Source: Desulfobulbus rhabdoformis
Lineage (GTDB): Bacteria; Desulfobacterota; Desulfobulbia; Desulfobulbales; Desulfobulbaceae
Reading direction: 5' to 3'
Assembly: GCF_016919065.1 (NCBI RefSeq)
Contig: NZ_JAFFQA010000019.1
Location: forward strand, 1-64,000
Length of the DNA stretch: 64,000 nt
Shown: piece after piece, positions 8,236 through 16,731 of the stretch
How positions within the stretch are numbered: the stretch's first letter is position 1
Layout of the letters: the number at the start of each line of letters is the position of its first letter
The notes under the pieces: generated by a model
Seen by the model: the letters and a program-made list of their open reading frames with translations, nothing else
What the model was told of the DNA's origin: nothing
Databases searched by the model: none
Translations under genes and position numbers: made by a program

Positions 8236-9457
8236 TATTCAATGGTCTATATGGTTCCTGAAAGACAACATCCTTGGTGACAATGACGTTGAACTGATAT
8301 CCGGGTCTGATCTCCAATGTCGGTTTGATGTTCAGGTTTTTCTGCAGCAGGCTCATAGTCGCCTGTCCCATTTGCGCGGCTAAGGCGGCTGCCATGGCAT
8401 CTTGTACCGAGGTTCCATCACTGTTATCACTAGAGTTAGAGACGTTATCCATGGCGTAGCTCGTTCCGCCGGTAACTAAACTCATAAGAAAAGCCGAACC
8501 GAATATGCGCAGGTAATGGTTATTGACCAGGTCTTCATACCCTGCGTAACCGGAGGCATCGGCGCCTGGCATCGCCCCCAAGGTGACAGCAGAGCCATCG
8601 GGAAAAATCACCCGATTCCAGGCAACAAGCACCCGACTCTGACCGTACACAACCCGCGAGTCATAAACGCCGTAGAGCTTGGCTCCCTGCGGGACAAGAA
8701 GGTGATGACCGGTGGCAGTGTCATAAACATTCTGGGAGACCTGGGCGATCAGGCTGCCAGGCAGGTCTGAGTTGATCCCACTGATCATGATGCCGGGAAT
8801 AACGGTTCCGGTCTTGACCTCAAAGGGTTTTCCAGGCTCCCTGGTGTAGGGAGAGCGCCAATCATCTTGACCGATCCGACTGAAAAACTGTTCTTTGTCG
8901 CGATCTGCCGCGTTAAAGTCCTGAGCCTGGTTCTCATCCGACAATAAACCCGCCTGTTGAATCATTGCCGATTGACTGCTTCCGCTTACTGGTGCGCTTG
9001 TAACCTTTTGCGCCTCCCCTGCCCTATCCATGCGTTTGGCGATCAAGGGTGATTTCAAGGCTTCACGAAAGGCTTGCTCCCTGGCTCGCATTCTCTCTTG
9101 CTCCAATTTGAATAACTCATCGTTTTCTTGAGAGGACTCCGTTCGAACTACAACCAGCGGTTCTTTTGATTGAGCTGCTTCAGGCTCGGCTGGCGTAATT
9201 ACCGCTGGCATATCGGTAGCTGGTGGCAGCGATAATCCATGCCCATCCAGGTTGACGAGCGGTCTTTCCGAAGCCACGGCCACCAGTTTGATCTCCGATT
9301 GTTTTCGCGCTCCCGAACCGTAGTTGACGCTGTAGAAGAGCACACCAAAGAGCCCAAGCACGACGAATGCAACGGCATAGAGCGGGAGCGGCCATTTTTT
9401 CATCCTTGTGGTGGTCACCTTTGGCGGTTTCAGACTGTTCGGCGAACCATCACTCAT
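8228..9457 (-). CDS. trbI: TrbI, VirB10-like channel scaffold
   Basis: 409 aa. A short cytoplasmic N-terminus, one membrane span (residues 21-43), a variable Ala/Gln/Glu-rich periplasmic linker and the conserved C-terminal VirB10 barrel domain (from GTVIPGIMISGINSDLPG to the end; also YDTATGHHLLVPQGAKLYG). It bridges inner and outer membranes in the mating-pair apparatus and senses ATP use by TraG and TrbE. The ATG at 9457 has GGGGAGAG ahead and overlaps the trbH-like stop by eight bases. Confidence 0.93.
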   Translation of the reverse strand: MSDGSPNSLKPPKVTTTRMKKWPLPLYAVAFVVLGLFGVLFYSVNYGSGARKQSEIKLVAVASERPLVNLDGHGLSLPPATDMPAVITPAEPEAAQSKEPLVVVRTESSQENDELFKLEQERMRAREQAFREALKSPLIAKRMDRAGEAQKVTSAPVSGSSQSAMIQQAGLLSDENQAQDFNAADRDKEQFFSRIGQDDWRSPYTREPGKPFEVKTGTVIPGIMISGINSDLPGSLIAQVSQNVYDTATGHHLLVPQGAKLYGVYDSRVVYGQSRVLVAWNRVIFPDGSAVTLGAMPGADASGYAGYEDLVNNHYLRIFGSAFLMSLVTGGTSYAMDNVSNSSDNSDGTSVQDAMAAALAAQMGQATMSLLQKNLNIKPTLEIRPGYQFNVIVTKDVVFQEPYRPLNNG

Positions 9458-9902
9458 TGCTCTCCCCTCCAGTTTTCAGACAGGAAAAGCCCGCAATGGG
9501 TTTGCCAGCGGCGCTATAGGTGCGAGCCAAAGTGGTCGAACGAGCGCTCTCTGTGATTTTGAGCTGCAGGTACCAGGCTGGTGGGGTGACATCCTGCAGG
9601 GCATCGAGCACATAACTGACAACGACATCGCCACGCGGAGAGAGTGTGAATCCCTGCTTACGTAAAGAATTTTCAAAGGACTGGCTAAACGCATCAACTT
9701 GCTCGGGGACGAGCAGATGGAGCGAGGTGCGTCCTGGGGGATAGAGCTCCACCAGCTGCCTGGTGGCATCCTGCACAATCAAGGCAGTACCTTCCGAAGG
9801 GAGTTGGCCAACAAAAGAGATGCCCAAACCAGCACGTCCGGCACAGCCAGAGAATAGCAACGAGCCAAGCAGAACCATCAACAAGACAATTTTGATTTTC
9901 AT
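9450..9902 (-). CDS. trbH: TrbH-like conjugation lipoprotein
   Basis: 150 aa. The ATG at 9902 is preceded by AGGAGGGGG and overlaps the trbG stop (ATGA). The signal sequence ends in a lipobox (LLFSGC, with Cys at about residue 20), so the mature protein is a lipoprotein. The rest (FVGQLPSEGTALIVQDATR, then LVVSYVLDAL-like strands) fits the TrbH position between trbG and trbI in IncP-type operons, where the outer-membrane core complex needs a small VirB7-like lipoprotein. The assignment rests on position and lipobox more than on sequence. Confidence 0.7.
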   Translation of the reverse strand: MKIKIVLLMVLLGSLLFSGCAGRAGLGISFVGQLPSEGTALIVQDATRQLVELYPPGRTSLHLLVPEQVDAFSQSFENSLRKQGFTLSPRGDVVVSYVLDALQDVTPPAWYLQLKITESARSTTLARTYSAAGKPIAGFSCLKTGGESNE

Positions 9903-10759
9903 TTCCCCCTCCTGATCTCTACGCATTCCTGGTCTCCCCCCACTCCGGCAACCAGAACGATGGTGTTGAAGAGGCCATCAACGATCATGGTCTCATCTTG
10001 AACACGATAGTTCACCAGCACATCGGTTCCTCCCTTGCGAACCAGGAGTGCCGGCATTTCGCCAGATCTGGTTGACTTGGGTAATTTGATATAAGTTTTC
10101 AGGCCGTCGTCGTACACCCGTTCTGGTTTCCATAGGGCCCTGCCTACCAGCTCATAGTTAAAGTTCAGTTGAGCGAGATCGATTTCCTTGCCATCATTGC
10201 CAACTGTTGAGCTCCATTCCTTTTGCCGGGAAGCCGCGCTCTGCTTCTGTTGCTGATCTCGACGTAGAGCATCGAAGTAGGTAAAGCCAACGTAAGGCGT
10301 GTAGCCTTTCAACCTGGAGATCAGGCGTAAATGGTACACTCGCCGGTCTGTGGTAATCACGGCACTGGTCTGCAGACCGGCATCTGCAGGTTTGATAAAA
10401 AGATGCGTGGTGTTGCCAGCGGTTCCGGCCTCGGCAAGCCAACGGGCCGAATCACCCAACACGATCTCGTTCACCGATTCGCCTCGCTCCAGCTCGACAT
10501 CACAGACCTGAAAAGGCGAGGCGATGATCGTTGGTACCGAGGCACCATGCACGTACATGAGCTTGCCGCCAGTCGTCATATAGGGCTGAATATCGTTTTT
10601 GTTCGACCAACTGGACGAAATACGTAGCGCCTTTCGTTCCTTGGCGCTCAACGGCACCATGACCTGATTGAGGTAATCGTATTGCCCAGCCAGCGCCTTG
10701 CCCCCTACCGCTGCACCCATCAAAGCAAGGATGCACACACCAGGTATAAGTTTCTTCAT
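9899..10759 (-). CDS. trbG: TrbG, VirB9-like outer-membrane core protein
   Basis: 286 aa with a signal peptide (1-24, ending KALA). The N-terminal domain contains VCDVELERGESVNEIVLGDSARW, shown in part, a hallmark of VirB9/TrbG/CagX proteins. The C-terminal region (NFNYELVGRALWKPERVYDDG, then TYIKLP) is the strand set that meets TrbI at the outer membrane. The start has GGAAGGTGATCC just ahead, and the gene is four bases after trbF. Confidence 0.92.
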   Translation of the reverse strand: MKKLIPGVCILALMGAAVGGKALAGQYDYLNQVMVPLSAKERKALRISSSWSNKNDIQPYMTTGGKLMYVHGASVPTIIASPFQVCDVELERGESVNEIVLGDSARWLAEAGTAGNTTHLFIKPADAGLQTSAVITTDRRVYHLRLISRLKGYTPYVGFTYFDALRRDQQQKQSAASRQKEWSSTVGNDGKEIDLAQLNFNYELVGRALWKPERVYDDGLKTYIKLPKSTRSGEMPALLVRKGGTDVLVNYRVQDETMIVDGLFNTIVLVAGVGGDQECVEIRRGK

Positions 10760-10762
10760 GGA

Positions 10763-11467
10763 TCACCTTCCCTCGTTGCTAATGATTCGTGAGGCCGCAA
10801 GCGCGGTGATATAGACACCACCGGGATTCGCCAACACCTCTGTTTCCGTTTGCGGTGGCCGTAGTTGAATGGTCGCTGTAGCCTCGTAGCTATGCTGCTC
10901 AAGCAGTGCCCCGGTATGATTACGTATGGTTTCGAGCCACTCGACCCGATACGAGCTGTCACTCACCGGCAGCGGCAGCCCCTTGATCTCGACATGCACC
11001 AACTTTCCGGTTTTAGCGATCTCATAGGGACTGTTTTCCTCAAACCACTGTTTCAAGACTCCGGTGGCGCTGCCTGAGATGAGTCGCGATAAACGTTTGA
11101 TCATCTGTTTCTGCAACTCGGTATCAGCGGTCACAGTACGCCAGTTGACGATCGCATCCGCAATCTCCGACTGGATCATGTTTCTCGGTGTAGAAAAGGC
11201 CTGTTGCAGCCGGGCCACGTTGCTCACCTTGCCCAGCTTGTCCATCTCCACCACATAGGGGATGACCTTGACCTGCCTGGCCTGCATCACATTGCCGCCA
11301 AGAGAGACGGCCAACAGACTCAGGCTGATGAATGCCACCCAGCGCCACTGTGCTGCCCGGCTGATGTAAGAGCCATAGCGTTCCAGCCATTCCTCGCGGG
11401 CGTTAATATACGGATTTGTCTGGACAGACCGGTCCTGTGATGGATCTGTTTTTTGCCAAAACGCCAT
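10763..11467 (-). CDS. trbF: TrbF, VirB8-like inner-membrane assembly factor
   Basis: 234 aa: a short cytoplasmic N-terminus, one membrane span (about 44-62, VAFISLSLLAVSLGGNVM), and a periplasmic NTF2-like domain with KVIPYVVEMDKLG and YRVEWLETIRNHTG, typical of TrbF/VirB8. It nucleates the inner-membrane part of the channel. The RBS is AAGGGAG. It follows trbL by 63 bases and precedes trbG by three. Confidence 0.92.
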   Translation of the reverse strand: MAFWQKTDPSQDRSVQTNPYINAREEWLERYGSYISRAAQWRWVAFISLSLLAVSLGGNVMQARQVKVIPYVVEMDKLGKVSNVARLQQAFSTPRNMIQSEIADAIVNWRTVTADTELQKQMIKRLSRLISGSATGVLKQWFEENSPYEIAKTGKLVHVEIKGLPLPVSDSSYRVEWLETIRNHTGALLEQHSYEATATIQLRPPQTETEVLANPGGVYITALAASRIISNEGR

Positions 11468-11530
11468 CGGTTTCTCCCTTATGTTTGGGGCAACCCGCCG
11501 ATTATTCGGCAGGTTCTATCTCTGTAGGTA

Positions 11531-12757
11531 TTAGTTTCCGGAAGGTTCTTCGGTCGGTTCCGCGTCTGGCGGAGGTGGTGGTTTTGCTGTGCTTGCGATA
11601 CTTGAGGACAACTCTTCCTGCATCTTGCTTGCGTCTCGCCCATCCTTGAGATGTGAATTCATCCGCTGTCCAATTGAGCCCCAGGCGTTACGTTCACGCC
11701 TTGCTGCGCTGTTGGCATTCAAAACATTCTTGGCAGCGGCACCAGCTTTGCTCCAGCCGGTCTTTCCTTCATACCCCGCCATATCAAGCGCTGCCTTGGT
11801 TGAACTTGCCCCTCTACCCGATGCCACAAGGCTGCTCCCAACCGCTGCTCCGACTGCTGCGCTGGCCCCCGCCACCATGGCACCGGTGGAGTGAAGCGCT
11901 CCGCCATTACCGGTATGGGTTCCATTGATGATTCCGGCGCAGACATCCGGGATGGTTTTGACCAGGGCAAGCAGGACAACAGAGGCACCGATGAGAATAA
12001 GCAAATCATAGAGTTGCGCATCTGTTGTCTCGAATTCAGTGATGAAGGAAAGACCTATCCCCAAAACGAGTTGCAACACGAACAGCTTAAAGGCGACGGA
12101 AAGGGCATAGCGCATGGTGTTGATGGCATATTCCTTCAAGAAACTCGACCCACCAAAACCGAGCAAGAGAATGGAAGCGTTCATAGCTACATAAGCCTCG
12201 CATTTGATAAGAACGATTTGTGCCGCCATCAGCGCAAAACAGGCCATTATGATGCAGCCCAAAATAAGGTATCCCAACGAGTCGATCGGAGACCAGGCCG
12301 ATGTCTTATCAACAATCTGCTTGATAATATTCACCCCAATCTTGAATGCATCCAAGGTAATATCCGGCCCTCCCAAACTATTTGCCGGAGTACGCAATCC
12401 ATTGATCAGGTTCATTGACCATACGCTGTAATTCTTAATTACGGAAAAAACGAAACCAGCAAACAGGAGCATAAAGACAAACTGCTTCAATGTTGAAGCA
12501 ATTTCGTCTCTTTTCAACGACACTCTTATACCAAAAAAGACAACATCTAAAACAAGACACCAATAAAACAATCTTTCAGCACAAACCTGCAAAGCACTTC
12601 CATAGGACGAGGCTTTTGTAGAAAATTTATTCAAAATATTGTAGACAACATTATCAGTATCTGCATAACAGTATTGACTACTCGAAATCATCACCAACAA
12701 CACTGTCCCAATAAAAAACAGAGGTATCGATATGCGTAAAAAATCTTTTTTTATCAT
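11531..12757 (-). CDS. trbL: TrbL, VirB6-like polytopic channel protein
   Basis: 408 aa when started at the ATG at 12757, which opens a signal-peptide-like N-terminus (MIKKDFLRISIPLFFIGTVL) with likely cleavage after CYA. About five to six hydrophobic segments follow (for example CFALMAAQIVLIKCEAYVAMN), then a Gly/Ala/Ser-rich and proline-rich tail ending in PPPPPDAEPTEEPSGN, all usual for TrbL. The upstream extension of the frame to 12943 is only the antisense of the convergent lipoprotein gene and is not used. The RBS is weak (GAAAGAAAT). The 5' end overlaps the 5' end of the opposite-strand lipoprotein gene by 26 bases. Confidence 0.85.
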   Translation of the reverse strand: MIKKDFLRISIPLFFIGTVLLVMISSSQYCYADTDNVVYNILNKFSTKASSYGSALQVCAERLFYWCLVLDVVFFGIRVSLKRDEIASTLKQFVFMLLFAGFVFSVIKNYSVWSMNLINGLRTPANSLGGPDITLDAFKIGVNIIKQIVDKTSAWSPIDSLGYLILGCIIMACFALMAAQIVLIKCEAYVAMNASILLLGFGGSSFLKEYAINTMRYALSVAFKLFVLQLVLGIGLSFITEFETTDAQLYDLLILIGASVVLLALVKTIPDVCAGIINGTHTGNGGALHSTGAMVAGASAAVGAAVGSSLVASGRGASSTKAALDMAGYEGKTGWSKAGAAAKNVLNANSAARRERNAWGSIGQRMNSHLKDGRDASKMQEELSSSIASTAKPPPPPDAEPTEEPSGN

Positions 12758-12965
12758 TTTGCTTATTTCTTTCGGAATCTTGTTCTCAGGGTGCGATAAA
12801 AATAATGAAAACTCACAAAAAACAACTAACAACAGTTCGATACAACAAACGCAAATCACCCAACAACCAGAGCCCCAAACCGATGACAAAAGGATGAAAG
12901 CCTGGAAAGAAGCTACCGATACCTCTGGCCACGATTTCAGCAATTACAGCAAACCCTTGCCCTGA
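12732..12965 (+). CDS. Inverted TrbK-like lipoprotein with a TrbJ-like tail
   Basis: 77 aa on the plus strand, inside an otherwise minus-strand operon. The RBS is AGAGG before ATGCGT. The signal peptide ends in a lipobox (GILFSGC, Cys at residue 20), so a ~58-residue lipoprotein remains: first a Gln/Asn/Thr-rich linker, then WKEATDTSGHDFSNYSKPLP. That tail matches the C-terminus of TrbJ from the adjoining gene; 12 of the last 22 residues are identical. In RP4 the small lipoprotein TrbK, encoded next to trbJ, causes entry exclusion. By position and type this gene is the counterpart, but TrbK is normally co-directional with trbJ. Confidence 0.75.
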   Translation: MRKKSFFIILLISFGILFSGCDKNNENSQKTTNNSSIQQTQITQQPEPQTDDKRMKAWKEATDTSGHDFSNYSKPLP

Positions 12966-13035
12966 GTCAGGGGATTGCTTCGCTGTATTTAGAAAAATCA
13001 TGCCCCTCGGTGTTGGTCGCATTTCGCCAGCGCGC
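12897..13035. repeat. Inverted pair of homologous coding tails (lipoprotein / trbJ)
   Basis: The last 69 bases of the plus-strand lipoprotein gene (12897-12965) and the last 69 of minus-strand trbJ (12967-13035) face each other with one base between the stop codons. Read as protein they are homologous; read as DNA they form an imperfect inverted repeat. The longest conserved coding block is GHDFS followed by YS. Confidence 0.75.
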
Positions 13036-13743
13036 AGCTTGCATCTGCGATTCTTTTTCCGACTTCATCTGACCAGCCAGGGTTGATTGCGTGTTTGTCG
13101 CAATCAACTCCCGCAATTTCCTGACCTCTTGTACCTGAATCGTGGCCAACTGATTCCCTGCCTGCAGGGCCTTCATTTGCCCATCCGGGGTGTTCAGCAA
13201 ATTACTGATGTAGCTGTCCAACTCTCCCGCTTCCTGGAGTTCCTGAAGTTGCTTCCCGGAGAGTTGGAATGTTGCCTGGGATGCCTTGTCCACCTCTGTG
13301 GACCAAGCCTTGTAATGGTCTCGATAGGCCTTATTGGCCGTAGCTATATCCGCAATAGAGGCCCCAGCTAAATCGGCAAATACAGATTGATCCGGAAACA
13401 GAGTATTGAACACCTCGGCCAGGGCTGTGAGTTCGCCTCGCTGCGTTTTCAGCGTACTGGTCAACGAGGCCAGCTCAGTGAGTTGACCAACCACTTCGTT
13501 TTTCAGTGTTCCTGGTAAAGAAGCGGTATTCTGAATCATGTTCTGCACCATCTGAATCTGCTTCGCAGTCTGCTGAATGGCCTCAGTGTACTGATTGGCC
13601 AACGTACTGAGCTGTGAGAGGTTAGTGACCCGATCTAAGGCCTGGGTGAACAAATTAGAACAATTAGTGCAAAACACCACTTCAGCAGCAACCGGCTGTG
13701 CTACAGTCACACACAAGGCAATCGCCAATAACTGTTTTTTCAT
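12967..13743 (-). CDS. trbJ: TrbJ, VirB5-like pilus-associated protein
   Basis: 258 aa from the ATG at 13743 (GGAGAGAGG upstream; ATGA overlap with the trbE stop). It has a signal peptide (about 1-19, PVAA) and a short CTNCSN segment, then a long helical region rich in Gln, Leu and Thr (QQTAKQIQMVQNMIQN, VQEVRKLRELIATNTQ), the usual TrbJ/VirB5 coiled architecture. The C-terminal tail (ATNTEGHDFSKYSEAIP) is shared with the convergent lipoprotein. TrbJ is periplasmic and belongs to the mating-pair machinery. Confidence 0.88.
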   Translation of the reverse strand: MKKQLLAIALCVTVAQPVAAEVVFCTNCSNLFTQALDRVTNLSQLSTLANQYTEAIQQTAKQIQMVQNMIQNTASLPGTLKNEVVGQLTELASLTSTLKTQRGELTALAEVFNTLFPDQSVFADLAGASIADIATANKAYRDHYKAWSTEVDKASQATFQLSGKQLQELQEAGELDSYISNLLNTPDGQMKALQAGNQLATIQVQEVRKLRELIATNTQSTLAGQMKSEKESQMQAARWRNATNTEGHDFSKYSEAIP

Positions 13744-16133
13744 ATCCCTCTCTCCTCCAGCCATGCATCCGGCCAACTTTCCAGACCATACTCATTCACC
13801 AGTTGCCTGATCCTGGCGACACTCTCTTTATCGGAGGCACCAATGAAGGCGAGCGTTCGAGGACCAAGTGCCAGCTGCACCAACCTTCTTCCCTCAGGAG
13901 CGATGATGTAGTAGTCCCGTTTGGGAACAGCGTTGGCAACGATCTCTATCTGACGGCTATTCAAGCCGATATCCACATACAGGTTGTATTGATTTTCCTG
14001 ACGCGCCGAATGGTTAGGCAGTAAAATTTTGGTTGGGCAGGATTCAACCAAGACATCCATGATCCCTGAATTTTGAGCATCAGAAAGACTCTGCGTGGCG
14101 AGCACCACTGCGCAATTGGCTTTACGGAGCACCTTGAGCCATTCCCGAATTTTTGCCCGAAACACCGGATGACCAAGCATCACCCAGGCCTCATCCAAAA
14201 CCAGCAACGAGGGTTGCCCTATCAGGGATTTTTCGAAGCGACGAAAGAGGTACAGAAGCACGGGGATCATGTTGGCTTCGCCCATTTCCATCAGATCCTC
14301 GATTTCAAACACCATAAAACGAGAAAGGGCCAGGCCGTCTTCCTTGGCATCAAGCAGATGACCCATAGCTCCTTGACCTGTGTAATGGGTCAAAGCCACT
14401 TTCAGCTCTTCATCCTGACAGACATGCCAAAAATCAGTCAGCGAACGCATATGCGCCGGATTATGTCGCAGAGTTTTCAGAGCGGTGTGAATGGCATTAC
14501 GATGGCCCGGCAGAATGGTCAGCTTCTGCAGCTCAGCCAAAGAGGCGATCCAGTTGGCTGCCCAGGCAAATTCTGTTTCTGATTCGTCAATGTGCTGCAA
14601 GGGCGCAAAGGAGAGTTCCTCATGGCCAATGTTGCAGTGATCACCGCCAGCCCCTATACAAAGCGGGTACAAACTCATCCCTTTATCAAAGGCCGCGATC
14701 TGCGCGTTGCGGTACCCACGAAACTGCCCCGCAATCAGCCCCAACAAAGTACTCTTGCCGGAGCCAGTTGGGCCAACAACCAGGCTATGCCCTAAATCAC
14801 CGGCATGAAGGTTAAACCAAAACGGGGTAGAGCCATCCGTGGTCAACACAGAAAGCGGTCGTGATCTTGGCGGATAAAAGGGGCAAGGAGAAAACCGGCT
14901 TCCTGTCCAGGTTGTGGCCAGCGGCAAAAGGTCCGCAAGATTCAAGGTGTTCACCAAAGGCCGCCGAATGTTTGCATAGCCATTGCCTGGATGCGTACCC
15001 AGCCAGGCCTCCAGCACATTCACCGATTCGATTCGGCAACCAAAACCCAGCGTCTGCACTATCTTTCGCAACTCACGGGCCATATCATGCAGCGCATCAA
15101 GCCGCTCATTGCGCAATTCGATGCAGGAGCTAAGATAACCGACACCAACCATGCCTGATTGCACCTCCAGCAAGGCTTCCTCTGCATCATCCCGCATCAT
15201 CTGCGCGTCACGGTTCACCCGTGCATTGGGGTTATTGAGAAAGAGATCCAGGAATCTAAACATCTGCTGCTGCCAGCCCTTGCGATACATGTTGATCTCT
15301 TTTGTACCGTCCAGCTGGTCCAGGCAAATAAACCGGGTTGAATATCGATAAGGCAAAGATAGTCCGTCGAGCGCGGAAAGCATCGAAGGCCAGGAGTCAT
15401 GGGGCAAACCGTCGATAGACAGCATCGCCAGATATTGATCACCGATACGTGGTTGCAGCCCTCCAATCAAATCAACGCCACCAAGCACGGCATCCAGATA
15501 CATGGGCACGCTTGGCACTCGAACCGGAAAGTGTTCACCGACCAGACAGCGCTGGAGATGCGACAGCAGGGAAGAAAAAGTAGCTCCATTTTCCTCGTAT
15601 TCTGTCAACCGCTCCATCTGTAACACCGAGGATAACGAATCTTCCAGCTCGGTGAGCGTGGCAACGAAATCATTGACGCTGCGGTCCATACCACTTCCGG
15701 TCTCCCCGGTTTGGATCGATTGCTGCATCCTGGTTACTTTTAAATCCGGCTTGTAGGTAACACTGAGGATGGTTTCCGTTTTGAAGCAGATGCCACTGCC
15801 AAAAAATGCACGACGCTCTTCATCGATCAACCGCGTCACCGGGTCCGGAAAAAATCCACTCTCAATCGGCGGGTAGGCCTGGTGCGGGCAACGGATCGCA
15901 TCCACATGCAGCATCCATCCCGTCCCCAGTCGCTTAATGGCATTGTTTACCTGACGCGAAACCCAGGCCAGCTCCTCCGGGGTGGAACTGGCTGTATCCT
16001 GCCCAGCAAATGACCAGGCTGCGAGAAAAGAGCCGTCCTTATTCAGCACCACACCGGGGGCAACCAAGGCTGCGTAGGGGAGCAGGTCAGGCAGCCCCTT
16101 GGCGGTTAAACGGTAATCCGCAAGCTTCAGCAC
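13740..16133 (-). CDS. trbE: TrbE, VirB4-like transport ATPase
   Basis: 797 aa from the GTG at 16133, chosen because GGGAGG stands six bases before it and because VLKLADYR is the family's usual beginning. The N-terminal VirB4/CagE domain covers roughly 1-400. The ATPase domain has Walker A in VVGPTGSGKSTLLG (near residue 445) and Walker B in PSLLVLDEAWVMLGHP. It drives pilus assembly and substrate transfer. It overlaps trbD by seven bases and trbJ by four. Confidence 0.94.
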   Translation of the reverse strand: MLKLADYRLTAKGLPDLLPYAALVAPGVVLNKDGSFLAAWSFAGQDTASSTPEELAWVSRQVNNAIKRLGTGWMLHVDAIRCPHQAYPPIESGFFPDPVTRLIDEERRAFFGSGICFKTETILSVTYKPDLKVTRMQQSIQTGETGSGMDRSVNDFVATLTELEDSLSSVLQMERLTEYEENGATFSSLLSHLQRCLVGEHFPVRVPSVPMYLDAVLGGVDLIGGLQPRIGDQYLAMLSIDGLPHDSWPSMLSALDGLSLPYRYSTRFICLDQLDGTKEINMYRKGWQQQMFRFLDLFLNNPNARVNRDAQMMRDDAEEALLEVQSGMVGVGYLSSCIELRNERLDALHDMARELRKIVQTLGFGCRIESVNVLEAWLGTHPGNGYANIRRPLVNTLNLADLLPLATTWTGSRFSPCPFYPPRSRPLSVLTTDGSTPFWFNLHAGDLGHSLVVGPTGSGKSTLLGLIAGQFRGYRNAQIAAFDKGMSLYPLCIGAGGDHCNIGHEELSFAPLQHIDESETEFAWAANWIASLAELQKLTILPGHRNAIHTALKTLRHNPAHMRSLTDFWHVCQDEELKVALTHYTGQGAMGHLLDAKEDGLALSRFMVFEIEDLMEMGEANMIPVLLYLFRRFEKSLIGQPSLLVLDEAWVMLGHPVFRAKIREWLKVLRKANCAVVLATQSLSDAQNSGIMDVLVESCPTKILLPNHSARQENQYNLYVDIGLNSRQIEIVANAVPKRDYYIIAPEGRRLVQLALGPRTLAFIGASDKESVARIRQLVNEYGLESWPDAWLEERGI

Positions 16134-16420
16134 CTGAAACCTCCCACAAGTTTCCAACGTGAAGTCCTGGCTGCATAGAACTCCTGCTGCCCAATGTGTC
16201 GTGCCCATATCTTCGACATCAGAGGATCATATTTAGCCATGAGCCGTAGAACTGCTATCGAACACAACCAGAATCCCAGTGCAGCAAGTCCGGCGATAAT
16301 GGTCATACCGCCAACACCGACCAAAAACGCGATTAAGGCACTGAACATCACCAGTTCACGCTCCGCACCAAACACGAGATTATGACGGTGCAGGCTCTGT
16401 CTGATGGGCACTGTACGCAT
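16127..16420 (-). CDS. trbD: TrbD, VirB3-like inner-membrane protein
   Basis: 97 aa. It starts with the typical RTVPIRQSLHRHNLVFGAER, followed by a long hydrophobic hairpin (about 24-58) and a basic tail. TrbD/VirB3 proteins associate with the VirB4-type ATPase encoded next door. The start overlaps the trbC stop by one base (TGATG), so the two are translationally coupled. Confidence 0.9.
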   Translation of the reverse strand: MRTVPIRQSLHRHNLVFGAERELVMFSALIAFLVGVGGMTIIAGLAALGFWLCSIAVLRLMAKYDPLMSKIWARHIGQQEFYAARTSRWKLVGGFRC

Positions 16421-16731
16421 CAGATCACTGCTCCAGAAAAGGAAAAGACGCTGTTGACGATCGAGGTAGCAAAGGCGATAAAGCTGATACCAAAGACCAC
16501 CTGCAACAGGAGCTTGAACCCGCCGGAGAGATCATCCTTATTGAGGATAAAAATCACACCGCACAAGGCCATGGCCACGATGGAGATCCACTTACCAGCC
16601 GGACCGGTGACGGTATTGACCACCTTCTCCAAGGGACTGGAAAATTCGGTGATGCCACCGGAGGCGGATGCCAATTCCGGAACAACAAGGATGGACAGCA
16701 GCAACAGAGACAGGGCAAGTTTGTTACGCAT
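16420..16731 (-). CDS. trbC: TrbC, propilin (VirB2-like)
   Basis: 103 aa from the ATG at 16731 (GAGG nine bases upstream; overlaps trbB by eight bases). A long signal peptide ends near ASASG, followed by a pilin core with two hydrophobic helices around the short loop KDDLSGG. In RP4 this protein is trimmed and made circular by TraF, encoded downstream in the same operon. The upstream longer frame is just trbB in another register. Confidence 0.9.
   Translation of the reverse strand: MRNKLALSLLLLSILVVPELASASGGITEFSSPLEKVVNTVTGPAGKWISIVAMALCGVIFILNKDDLSGGFKLLLQVVFGISFIAFATSIVNSVFSFSGAVI

Noticed and set aside
12758..12943. N-terminal extension of trbL
   Set aside because: It is the antisense of the lipoprotein gene; the signal peptide starts at 12757.
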